Shown piece after piece: positions 54,151 through 62,612 of a DNA stretch of 64,000 nt. A program made the position numbers and the translations under genes. A model generated the notes under the pieces. The model saw only the letters and a list, made by a program, of their open reading frames with translations. It was not told where the DNA came from and did not search any database. The stretch is from JACKCR01 sp041390305 (GTDB lineage Bacteria > Eisenbacteria > RBG-16-71-46 > CAIMUX01), in NCBI GenBank assembly GCA_041390305.1, contig JAWKQE010000026.1:26384-90383 (forward strand), written 5' to 3'. Position 1 is the stretch's first letter; each line of letters starts with the position of its first letter.

Positions 54151-56334
54151 TCAGAGACGCACCTGGAATCCTGCCCTCGTGTAGAGGACGGAGCCCGAGA
54201 CGTCGCCGTACACGTACGGAGCGTCGTCGGTGAGACCGAAGTAGGTGACGCCGAGATAGGCCGACGCCTTCTCCGAGAGCATCTTGTTGAGCGTACCGCC
54301 CACTTCGAGCTGCTTGAACTCGAGGTCGCTGTATTCGTTGATGCCCGAGAAGTCGTAGTCCGCCTTCACGACTGTCTCCTCTGGCACGGAGACCTCGATC
54401 GGATCGAACTTCGCCTTCGAGTTCGTGAAGGAGCCGTTCACGTCCAGTGACCAATGGGCGTCGATCTGGAACTGGCCGGTGAGGTAGACGGTCGCGATTT
54501 CGGTATCGTTGTCGAAGACGTCAGAGGCGGATCCAAAGTGTTCATAGGCACCCACGGTGCCTTCGAGGTGACCCGCTCAGCCATCCATGACAGTGGCGCA
54601 GAACACGGCACTCGACGATGTCTTCCCGATCGAACCACCGCCCGCGAACACGACCTTTTCGTTCGGTACGAGGTAGGCAGAGAGTCCGGCCGTGTAGGTC
54701 GTCCGCTCGAAGTCGAAGAGGTTGAGGTCGTCGTTCTTCTCGCTCGCGGCATTCAGGTAGACGTTGCCCGAAGCCTTCGGCCCGAGGTTCCGGGAGAGGT
54801 TCGCCTCGAGCCGGAGCGCCTTGTTCGGCGCCGCCGCTCCCGTTCCGTACCGCTCACGCTGGAAGTAGTAGATCCAGTTGTTGGGCTGGCCTTCCATCGG
54901 ATCGATGGTGTCGCCGATCCCATCCTCGCAGATCCCGTCGACGTTCACGAAGGGGAGGCTCGTCATCTCGTACTCGACCGCCGCCCGGGAGCGCATCCCG
55001 GCCGAGAGCCGGCCGTTCCACGTACCGCGGATCCGGTTCTGCACCGTCTGCGTCTCGGTCGGATCGTCGGGATCGAGTTCGAGGTTGTCCCGATCGATCG
55101 ACCGGAAGCGGTACTCGAGGCCGAGGGTGTGGCCGGGACGGAGTGCGTACCGGAGCTTCGCGGTTCCGGTCATCTCTACGCGGTCATAGACCGATTCCCG
55201 CGTATAGTCGAAGTCCTGACCGCCGCCGGCACGTCCCTCTCTCCAATTCTTCATGTCGATGTCGACCGGATCGTTCTCCAGCTGGCGACGCGAGAAGCTC
55301 GCGGTGACCCGCGCCTTCTCGTTCAGCGGAGCCGCCCAACCGAGCGCCGCGGAGTTCGCGGTCAGTTCGAGGTTCGCGTCGAGATTCGTCGTCTTCGAGT
55401 AGCTGAACGCACCACGCGCGGTCTGTGACTTCGGCAGGTCGACCGAGGCACGGACCGTGTGCGTCCGCTTCTCGACGTCGGGAGCGTCGCTCACGACGAG
55501 GGTCGCGTTGTCGTAGTTGAGACGGCTCGCGAACTCCTCGGCCGATCCCCCGTTGACCGGATGACGCGCCTGCTGGAAGTGGTTGCGCGTCGGCTCGGCT
55601 TTGTTCGCGAAGTCCCGCGCTCCGAACTCGTACGAGACGGCCACGCGATCGCGAACCGTCGCGAGGAGGAAACCGACGTCCCGCGTCTGCTCCTCGACGA
55701 TCGCGCCGTGGGACCGGACGTGACAGTTCGAGCAGTGATCGACGCCCGTGGTCTGGCGCGTTCCCGACCGGACCTGATCCCGGTAGCTCCCTTTCAGGGT
55801 CGTGCCCGGAAGGTGCGGAATCGCGACCTCGACCGACTGCCGCGTGTCCGAGTAGCGGACCGAGTACTTGCCGTAGGGGTCGGTGTCGTCGTGCGTCACC
55901 ATCTTCCCACCGGGCAGGTCCTGTCCCTGATCCCCCGTCCCGACATACTCCCGCCAGTTCAGGTTGCCGAGGCGGTCGTGATCGAGGTGGTGGATGAAGG
56001 AGCGGTGTGCGAACTCCGCGTCGACGTACTTGCCGACTTCGACGTCTGCTCCGAGCTGGAGGACATCCTCGTCGTCGTAGTCGACCTCGAACGCCATCCG
56101 GCTCCATCCCGAGTATCCGAACAGCTCGAGCATGAGGTCCGGTTGGAGTTCCTCCCGTCCCTGGTCGTACTCGCGCACTCGACCGAGCAGGTCCTGGACG
56201 GCGGAAACGTGAGATCCGAGTCGTGCGGTTCCTTCCAGCTGCGACCCCTCGGGTTCCTCACCGGCCCAGACGAGGCCAGAGGAGGCGAGAGCGAGGCCGC
56301 AGAAGAAGACGGCACAGGTACTTTTTCTTCTCAT
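54151..56334 (-). CDS. MtrB/PioB-type outer-membrane beta-barrel, interrupted by an in-frame UGA
   Basis: 727 residues if read through a TGA at 54579-54577 (codon 586); the same frame continues for 141 more codons to GFQVRL. A signal peptide (CAVFFCGLALASSGLVWA) precedes many alternating beta strands. There is one heme-like CSNCH (residues 206-210) in an early loop, the place where MtrB-type barrels carry a CxxC. The barrel would sheath the decaheme cytochrome encoded 13 bases upstream and let electrons cross the outer membrane. The TGA sits in VFCATVMDG-[TGA]-AGHLEG and is followed on the mRNA by a GGCACC-GTG-GGTGCC hairpin (plus 54547-54561). Selenocysteine, nonsense mutation or base error are all possible. 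Confidence 0.8.
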
Positions 56335-56347
56335 GGCGTTCTCCCTC

Positions 56348-57361
56348 TCAGCGGGTCAGTGCCCCGCCGCCTCCGGAAATGGACTGCGACGGTAGGTCGG
56401 ATCCGTGGACTTCGGTGTGGCACTGCGTGCACTTGGTCAGCATGGCCTGCTTCGCGCTGTCGCGATGCGAAACGCCGCCGTATCCCTCGAGCGACTCGAA
56501 CTCGCCTTCGATGCCCTGGAGGGTGGCGTGGAAGTGCGCCTGGTGACACTGCAGGCAGAGGAACGGCTCGTTCTGGACGAGGAGGCTGTTCGCGACCGCT
56601 CCGTGCGCGGAGTGGCAGATCGAACAGTCTTCGATGACCGGGTCGTGCTCGTACACGAACGGCCCCTGCTTGTTCGCATGGCAGCTGAAGCAGAGTTCGT
56701 TCGGAGCTTCGCCCACGAGCTGCCCCTGGAATCCACCGCGGTGGATGTCGTGGCAGTCGGTACAGACCATCTTGCCTTCCGGCACCGGGTGGTGGGAGGG
56801 CAGGAACATCTGGTCACGGACATCCTGATGGCAGCCGGCGCAGAGTTCCGGCTCGGCGGCCTGGAGCAACCCCGGCTCCTGCGATCCGTGGACCTCGTGA
56901 CAGCCAGCACACGAGACGTCCCCGAGCGCATGTTCCGAGTGCTCGTGTCCGTCGAGGCCGTCATTCCTGTGGCAGCCAAGACAGAGTTCCGCGACGAGGG
57001 CGGCGTTCGCGGTAGCAGGGTTCACGATGTCGCCCGCTTCCGTCGACTCGGCGTGAGCCGATCCGGGACCGTGGCACGCCTCGCAGCCCGTCTGCCCTTG
57101 CGGAGCCTGGAAAGGCTCGATCCCGCCGTGATAGCCGGACTCGTGGGCCGGAAGGAGGTCTTCATGGCACGCCGCACACTCGTCGTCCCCGACGTACCGG
57201 GCCGAGGACAAGGCCGGCGGCATGAGCTTGCTGTCACCGGCAAGCGCGGTTCCCACGGTGGCGATAGCCAGAGCCGTCATCGCAGGCACCAGGACCACAA
57301 ACCAGGGACCTGCGCGCCATGGCCGCGCCCAACTGATGGGAGTTCTCTCGACTCCGATCAT
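56348..57361 (-). CDS. decaheme c-type cytochrome, MtrA/PioA/DmsE type
   Basis: 337 residues, ATG at 57361 behind AAGGAG. A signal or anchor segment (WFVVLVPAMTALAIATVGTA) is followed by ten CXXCH sites in order: CAACH, CEACH, CLGCH, CAGCH, CAGCH, CTDCH, CFSCH, CSICH, CLQCH, CTQCH. Spacing and length match the periplasmic decaheme proteins that plug MtrB-type barrels and move electrons across the outer membrane. It is the first gene of an operon with the barrel. No inner-membrane quinol oxidase (CymA-like) or NrfH gene is in the window. Two dyads lie upstream of its start. Confidence 0.95.
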   Translation of the reverse strand: MIGVERTPISWARPWRAGPWFVVLVPAMTALAIATVGTALAGDSKLMPPALSSARYVGDDECAACHEDLLPAHESGYHGGIEPFQAPQGQTGCEACHGPGSAHAESTEAGDIVNPATANAALVAELCLGCHRNDGLDGHEHSEHALGDVSCAGCHEVHGSQEPGLLQAAEPELCAGCHQDVRDQMFLPSHHPVPEGKMVCTDCHDIHRGGFQGQLVGEAPNELCFSCHANKQGPFVYEHDPVIEDCSICHSAHGAVANSLLVQNEPFLCLQCHQAHFHATLQGIEGEFESLEGYGGVSHRDSAKQAMLTKCTQCHTEVHGSDLPSQSISGGGGALTR

Positions 57362-57386
57362 CTGAGATCTCCTTCTGCGCCAGAAA

Positions 57387-57404
57387 TCAGTAAACACTCA
57401 CTAA
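57387..57404. promoter_or_regulatory. TetR-type operator-like dyad upstream of the decaheme cytochrome
   Basis: On the minus strand the 18 bases read TTAGTGAGTGTTTACTGA, an imperfect dyad of the TNAGTNA...TNACTNA form typical of TetR-family operators. It lies 25 bases before the start codon, in an AT-rich patch. No TetR gene is in the window. Confidence 0.4.
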
Positions 57405-57416
57405 CTAACCGTCAGA

Positions 57417-57439
57417 AAGGATCCACGTTCGGGATCCTT
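57417..57439. promoter_or_regulatory. 8-bp perfect inverted repeat upstream of the decaheme cytochrome
   Basis: AAGGATCC (57417-57424) and GGATCCTT (57432-57439) flank a 7-base spacer. It may be an operator or a transcript hairpin in the promoter region of the cytochrome-barrel operon. Confidence 0.45.
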
Positions 57440-57819
57440 GTCGCAACCAGAATCACATAAGTCGCGCTTCAACGTTCTACTCATATGCATTAGACGAACC
57501 CAAGTCAGGAGAGTCGACCCGCCGACTCGCAAGGCTTCCGACGGCGTCCGCACGATTTGGGATGGCCCGGCTCAGCCGCCTGCCTCCCCACGATCTCCCG
57601 GCGGTCCGCCGTCGGTCTCCCCCACGGCCCCCCGGTCGGATCTACCTGGTAGGTCTGACGGCACTCCACCTGCTGGGCCGCCGTATCCGGTTCGGGATTC
57701 GCGGCTTGCGTCGCCCCTTTGGATCTCTATGATCGGCACCGATCTTTACTGCGAAACCGGTTGTCGAGCCGTCAGTTGTAGCGCCGCAGGACCACAGGGC
57801 CCAAGGAGAGTCGTTCCGC
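57440..57819. other. divergent intergenic region
   Basis: About 380 bases between the cytochrome operon and the glycosyltransferase gene. No gene or RNA recognised. The AAGGAG ribosome binding site of the glycosyltransferase lies at its right end. Confidence 0.4.
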
Positions 57820-59025
57820 TTGCGCATCGTCTACTTCGTCCAGTACTTCAACCTCCCGCACGAGCCGGGCGGTTCGCGCGCCTACCAGTTCGCTCGGGCC
57901 TGGGTGGACCGGGGTCATGACGTGCTCATCGTGACCGGAATGGTGAACCACAAGACACTGACGGTTCCGGAGCCATTCAAGGGGAAGCTCGTCCACCTGG
58001 ACGAGGTCGAGGGGATCCGGATCCTCAGGGTCTGGTCGTTCGCCGGAATCCGCGGTTCCTTCCGGAAACGCTTCCTGAACTTCGCGTCCTACGCCATCAG
58101 CGCGGGCTTCTTCTCGTTCTTCCGGGCCGGATCGGTCGATCTGGTCTACGCCTCCTCGACCCCGCTCACGGTCGGCCTGCCCGGACGCATTCTGGCCACC
58201 CTGCGGGGTGTCCCCTGGGTGTTCGAGGTGCGTGACCTCTGGCCGGACTCGGCGATCATCGCCGGTGTGCTGCCGGAGAGGTCCTGGCCGACCCGGCTGG
58301 CTTCGAGTCTGGCGAGTGGCTTCTACGCCAGCGCGGCCCGGGTAGTGGGCGTGACCCGCGGCATCGTCGATGGACTTCGGAAACACGGCGTCCCGGAGCA
58401 CAAGCTGCTCTGCGTTCCGAACGGAGTCGACAACTGGATGACCGAAGTCGACGCCCCTCCGGCAGAGCCGGACGTGTTCCAGGTCGTCTATGTCGGAGCC
58501 CATGGACGTTGGAACGGCCTCGAGCAGATCCTCGACGCCGCATGCCTCCTCCGCGACGAGGACGTCTCGTTCCTCTTCGTGGGAGACGGAGACGAACGGA
58601 ACGCACTCATGGAGCGGGCCAAGAGGGACAACCTCACCCGGATCGAGTTCTGCCCCGCCGTCCCGAAGAAGGACGCGTTCGAGAAGATCCGTTGCGGCAG
58701 CGCGTCCATCGTGGTGACCTGGGACCATCCGTTCCAGAAGATGGTTCTCGCGAACAAGATCTTCGACTACCTCGCGGCCGGACGGCCCGTCGTCGTCGGC
58801 GCCGAGGGTGAGATGGCGGAGCTCGTCCAGGAGGCGGGCTGCGGCTTCGTCACACGCCCGGAACAGCCGACGGAGCTGGCCGACGCCATTCGCCGGATGA
58901 TGGCGCTCTCGCCGGAGGAACGGTCCGAGATGGGCCGGAAGGGCCGCGAATACATTCTGAAGGAGTACCAGCGCGAACATCTCGCACACCGGCTTCTGGC
59001 GACGTTCGAGGAGCTGACGAAGTAG
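57820..59025 (+). CDS. glycosyltransferase family 4 (GT-B fold)
   Basis: 401 residues from a TTG behind AAGGAG. N-terminal acceptor domain: IVYFVQYFNLPHEPGGSRAY, FARAWVDRGHDVLIVTG, and FEVRDLWPDSAI, a signature of WbuB/WcaI-like transferases. C-terminal donor domain: CVPNGVDNWMTE, VVYVGAHGRWNGLEQILDAA, FLFVGDGDERNAL, NKIFDYLAAGRPVVVGAEGE and ELVQEAGCGF. It likely adds a sugar to a polysaccharide or lipid-linked glycan. With the sugar-phosphate transferase at 60571 it forms the start of a surface polysaccharide set, separated by a LarA-like gene. Confidence 0.93.
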   Translation: MRIVYFVQYFNLPHEPGGSRAYQFARAWVDRGHDVLIVTGMVNHKTLTVPEPFKGKLVHLDEVEGIRILRVWSFAGIRGSFRKRFLNFASYAISAGFFSFFRAGSVDLVYASSTPLTVGLPGRILATLRGVPWVFEVRDLWPDSAIIAGVLPERSWPTRLASSLASGFYASAARVVGVTRGIVDGLRKHGVPEHKLLCVPNGVDNWMTEVDAPPAEPDVFQVVYVGAHGRWNGLEQILDAACLLRDEDVSFLFVGDGDERNALMERAKRDNLTRIEFCPAVPKKDAFEKIRCGSASIVVTWDHPFQKMVLANKIFDYLAAGRPVVVGAEGEMAELVQEAGCGFVTRPEQPTELADAIRRMMALSPEERSEMGRKGREYILKEYQREHLAHRLLATFEELTK

Positions 59026-59063
59026 TCTTGGAGGTTCGCCTCCCACCGGCCGCTACAGAGGAC

Positions 59064-60287
59064 ATGATGACGACGAACCCGAGTTTCACTCTCCCGTGGG
59101 GAGCCTGGCTGCAGGAGGAAGAACGGACCTTCGCGCTCCCTTCCGGCTGGACCGTCGACGTGGCGGCCATCGCCGGAGAACGCGGCGCAAAGGGCGGCCC
59201 CGCGCTCGGAGACGCGTTGGCTGGGCCGATCGAGTCGCCGAGTCTGACGGAGCTCGCGCGCGGGAAGACCACCGCCGCGATCGCCGTCGAAGACATCACG
59301 CGCCCGGCCGAGGCAGGTCCCGTCCTCGAAGCCGTGTTGGATGAGCTCGGCGCCGCGGGGATCGATGCGTCCAACGTGCGGGTCATCCTGGCCCTCGGTG
59401 GACACGGCCCGATGCATCGCCAGGAGATGCTGCACAAGGTCGGCCGGTCCGTCATGGACCGCTGTGACGTTTCGAACCACCACCCGTACGAGAACCTCGT
59501 GGACCTGGGGGTCTCGAAGAGCGGCATCCCGATCCACATCAACCGGTACTTCCACGAGGCCGAACTCAAACTGGCGGTGGGGTCGGTCGTCCCCCATCCG
59601 TACGCGGGGTTCGGGGGCGGCGGCAAGATCGTCCTCCCGGGCGTCGCGGGAATCGAGACGCTCTACGAACACACCGCCCCGCCGTCACGGGCCTGTCGGG
59701 CGCGGGGCTCGAGTCGTCCAGGGCAACACGGCACGCGCCGAGATGGAAGAGATCGCGTTGGCGGGACTCGCCGCGGTCGTCAACATCGTGCCGGGCGCCC
59801 GGCGCGAGCCGCTCGGCCACTTCTTCGGCCATCCGGTCGCCGCCCACCGCGCTGCCGTGGAGTTCGCGCGCGGTGTCTTCGCCACCGAGGTGACTCCGGG
59901 AGCCGACGCCGTCGTCCTCAATGCGTATCAGAAGGACGGCGAAGTGCTGCAGGTCGGCAATGCGTTCAACGCCTATCGGGCCTGCAATCCGCCTCTCGTT
60001 CAGGACGGTGGCACGCTCATCGTGAGTGCGGCCTGCCCGCTCGGACGTGGCTATCGGCCTCCACGGGCCGGGTGCGGCTCTACCGGGACCCGGTCCGTCC
60101 GTGACTATCTCCGGTGACCGCGAGCTCGTGGTCTTCGCGCCCGACGTCATCGACCCACGACGTGCGGAAGTCGTTCTGGCCCGGCTATCCCCACGCGCGG
60201 GACTGGAAGGACGTCGCGGCGATCCCTGGAGCAGAGGCATCCGACCAGCGGCCGGATGATCGTGGTCCCAAAAGCAGCTCCAGGTGA
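59064..60287 (+). pseudogene. LarA-like (DUF2088) nickel-dependent racemase family gene, several frameshifts
   Basis: The first 210 residues (FALPSGWTVDVAAIAG, IAVEDITRPAEAGPVLEAVL, VRVILALGGHGPMHRQEML, VPHPYAGFGGGGKIVLPGVA) match the DUF2088 domain of LarA-type racemases. The family converts lactate or other 2-hydroxy acids using a nickel pincer cofactor. From 59685 the frame shifts at least twice (AVTGLSGAGLESS, then QGNTARAEMEEIALAGLAAV). It shifts again after ACPLGRG near 60050 and in the C-terminal part (RELVVFAPDVIDP, FWPGYPHARDWKDVAA, GRMIVVPKAA). The pieces are consecutive and sensible, so clustered single-base errors or recent decay are both possible. The end is approximate. Substrate unknown. 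Confidence 0.72.
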
Positions 60288-60570
60288 CCGCCCCAAGCCG
60301 CGCACGGACGCGGGAGGTGGCGTCACCGGGGTGACCGCGAGCGGGTCAGCCTGGATTCCGAGAGCGGGGACGAGGTGGACCGGTCCCCGTGCGGTAGTCT
60401 CGCGGGAACGCCCGGGCCGCTCAACGCACCGGCAGAAATTGCCGAAGAATAAACAACGAGAGACGGTTCCCGCCCGGTTGTCCGGAATCGCCTCCCGAGG
60501 ACCAACTCAGATTTTGCGGACTCGAGGACCCGGTCCTCATCGGCGCCGGAGATCGTGCGTTCCCTACTCG
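60288..60570 (+). other. structured leader of the sugar-transferase gene
   Basis: Roughly 280 bases without a convincing gene. It contains a hairpin CGGCA-GAAAT-TGCCG near 60430-60444, followed by an A-rich stretch. A longer-range pair GCGGGAAC/GTTCCCGC flanks it (about 60405 and 60465), so the leader RNA is probably folded. No riboswitch class recognised. Confidence 0.4.
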
Positions 60571-61236
60571 ATGGACGACGTTCCCGGGCCGAAGCCGACT
60601 CCGTACGTACGGTTCGGAAAGCGGTTCGTGGACCTCATGCTCTCCGCGATCGTCCTCTTCTTCTTCGGGCCGCTGATGCTCCTCATCGCGATCCTCGTCA
60701 AGCTCGGGGATGGCGGCCCGGTCCTCTATCGGCAGGAACGCGTGGGCCTCCACGGACGCCTCTTCCACCTCACGAAGTTCCGCTCCATGTGCCTCGACGC
60801 CGAGCACAAGGGAGCCGGCATCCTGGTCGAGAAAAACGACTCGAGGATCACTCTCGTCGGCAAGGTGATCCGCAAGCTGAGCCTCGATGAGCTCACCCAG
60901 ATCTTCGACGTGATCCGCGGAGACATGAGCGTCGTCGGTCCCCGCCCGGGACTGCTCTACCAGGCGGAGCTCTACGACGAGGAGCAGCGTCGCCGCCTCA
61001 CCGTGCGTCCCGGCATCACGGGCTGGGCTCAGGTGAACGGCCGGAACGCGATCCCGTGGCCCGAACGGATCGAACGCGACATCGAGTACGTCGACTCGAT
61101 CAGCTTCTTCAAGGACGTCCAGGTGATGTTCCTGACCCTGCCGTCGGTGCTCTTCGGCTCGAACCAGATCGCGAACGCGGACTACTGGAAGAGCCGTCGG
61201 GCCGAACTCGATCGGGAGCAGGACTCGGCGTCCTAG
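60571..61236 (+). CDS. bacterial sugar transferase (undecaprenyl-phosphate sugar-1-phosphate transferase)
   Basis: 221 residues. One N-terminal hydrophobic hairpin (LMLSAIVLFFFGPLMLLIAI) precedes the catalytic domain of the WcaJ/PglC family: GDGGPVLYRQERVGLHGRLF, LTKFRSMCLDAE, RKLSLDELTQIFDVIRGDMS, VVGPRPGLLYQAELYDEEQR, RPGITGWAQVNGRNAIPWPE. These are short monotopic transferases that start lipid-linked glycan synthesis by moving a sugar-1-phosphate to undecaprenyl phosphate. The ATG at 60571 lacks a strong ribosome binding site. Convergent with ftsY, only 6 bases apart. Confidence 0.93.
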   Translation: MDDVPGPKPTPYVRFGKRFVDLMLSAIVLFFFGPLMLLIAILVKLGDGGPVLYRQERVGLHGRLFHLTKFRSMCLDAEHKGAGILVEKNDSRITLVGKVIRKLSLDELTQIFDVIRGDMSVVGPRPGLLYQAELYDEEQRRRLTVRPGITGWAQVNGRNAIPWPERIERDIEYVDSISFFKDVQVMFLTLPSVLFGSNQIANADYWKSRRAELDREQDSAS

Positions 61237-61242
61237 CGCGGA

Positions 61243-62172
61243 TCACTCCGCCTTCGGCACGAGCCCCTCGGCGAAGAGCTTCGGATCGAAGTCGACGAGA
61301 TCGTCGGCCTTCTCCCCCACTCCCGCGTAGCGCACCGGGATGCCGAGTTCGTGGGAGATCGCGAGCACGACCCCTCCCTTGCTCGTTCCATCGAGCTTCG
61401 CGAGGAGGATGCCGGTCACGGGCACGGACTCGGAGAAGAGCCGCGCCTGTGAGATCGCGTTCTGTCCGATGGTCGCGTCGAGGACGAGCAGGACCTCGTG
61501 CGGCGCACCTTCCATCGCCTTGCCACAGACGCGATGGATCTTCGTCAGCTCGCCCATGAGGCCGGCCTGGGTCTGGAGCCGACCCGCCGTATCCACGAAC
61601 ACGACGTTCGCGTTCCGCGACTTCCCGGCCTGGACCCCGTCGAACGCGACCGCACCCGGATCCGCCCCGTGCTGACTCTTCACGAGGTGTACGCCGAGCC
61701 GGTTCGCCCAGATCTCGAGCTGTTCGCTCGCCGCCGCGCGGTAGGTGTCGGCCGCGGCGATGACCGGCGTCCTGCCGTCTTCCTGCACCCGCTTCGCGAG
61801 CTTGGCGAGAGACGTCGTCTTCCCGACTCCGTTCACGCCCACGACCATGATGACGCGCGGGTTCTCGGATCCGGCGAGCGGATCGCCGGCCGCGCGTCCC
61901 TGGGTGAGGATGTCTTCCATGATCGCGCGCATCGCGTCCGAGAGCTGCGCGGAGTCCTCGAGCTTGTCGCGCTTGACGCGCGCCCTGAGCTCGGTGAGCA
62001 GGTAGTCCGTCGTCGCCGGACCGACGTCTCCGCGCAGGAGGACGGCCTCGATCTCGTCGTAGAGGTCCTCGTCGATCTTCGGGCTGCGTGAGAGGGCCGC
62101 CTGGATCCCCTCGCTGACCACCTCCTGCGTCTTCTTGAAACCGTCCTTGATCTTCTTGAAGAAAGACTTCAC
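61243..62172 (-). CDS. ftsY: signal recognition particle receptor FtsY
   Basis: 309 residues; the short form with an NG domain and no long acidic A domain. N domain: SFFKKIKDGFKKTQEVVSEG, YDEIEAVLLRGDVG. G domain: VVGVNGVGKTTSLAKLAK (P loop), AADTYRAAASEQLEIWANR, NVVFVDTAGRLQTQAGLMGE, LVLDATIGQNAISQA, LAKLDGTSKGGVVLAI and PVRYAGVGEKADDLVDFDP. It docks SRP-ribosome complexes at the membrane. The GTG start overlaps the nrdR stop by four bases (GTGA). Confidence 0.97.
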   Translation of the reverse strand: MKSFFKKIKDGFKKTQEVVSEGIQAALSRSPKIDEDLYDEIEAVLLRGDVGPATTDYLLTELRARVKRDKLEDSAQLSDAMRAIMEDILTQGRAAGDPLAGSENPRVIMVVGVNGVGKTTSLAKLAKRVQEDGRTPVIAAADTYRAAASEQLEIWANRLGVHLVKSQHGADPGAVAFDGVQAGKSRNANVVFVDTAGRLQTQAGLMGELTKIHRVCGKAMEGAPHEVLLVLDATIGQNAISQARLFSESVPVTGILLAKLDGTSKGGVVLAISHELGIPVRYAGVGEKADDLVDFDPKLFAEGLVPKAE

Positions 62173-62612
62173 TCGGGCATCTCCTGGATCGTGTCGAGGA
62201 ACTGCTGGATGTCGCTGAAGTTGAGATAGACGGAGGCGAAGCGCACGTAGGCGACCGAGTCGAGCTCCCGGAGCCGTTCCATCAGGCGCCGGCCGAGGTC
62301 GTCGCTCTTCACGGTGCCGGCGCGGAAGAGTTCGCGTTCGATCTCGTCCGCGACTTCCTCGATCGTCGCTCGTGAGATCGGTCGCTTCTCGCAGGCACGC
62401 ATCACACCGGTGAGCAGCTTCTCCCGTTGATAGGGTTCACGCCGGCCGTCCTTCTTCTCGACCTCGAAGGACGTCGCTTCGACGTACTCGTAGGTCGTGA
62501 ATCTGTGCCCGCAGGAAGCGCACTGCCGCCGCCGCCGGATGGCCGCACCGTCACGAACCACGCGTGTCTCGAGGACCTTGTCCTCCTCGTGTTGGCATTC
62601 AGGACAGCGCAT
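62169..62612 (-). CDS. nrdR: transcriptional repressor NrdR
   Basis: 147 residues. An N-terminal zinc ribbon (MRCPECQHEEDKVLETRVV...RQCASCGHRFTTYE) and an ATP-cone domain (VEKKDGRREPYQREKLLTGV, ACEKRPISRATIEEVADEIE, VAYVRFASVYLNFSDIQQF). NrdR senses ATP/dATP and represses ribonucleotide reductase genes; none of those genes or an obvious NrdR-box pair was noted in the window. It lies between nadC (1-base overlap, TGATG) and ftsY (4-base overlap). Confidence 0.97.
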   Translation of the reverse strand: MRCPECQHEEDKVLETRVVRDGAAIRRRRQCASCGHRFTTYEYVEATSFEVEKKDGRREPYQREKLLTGVMRACEKRPISRATIEEVADEIERELFRAGTVKSDDLGRRLMERLRELDSVAYVRFASVYLNFSDIQQFLDTIQEMPE

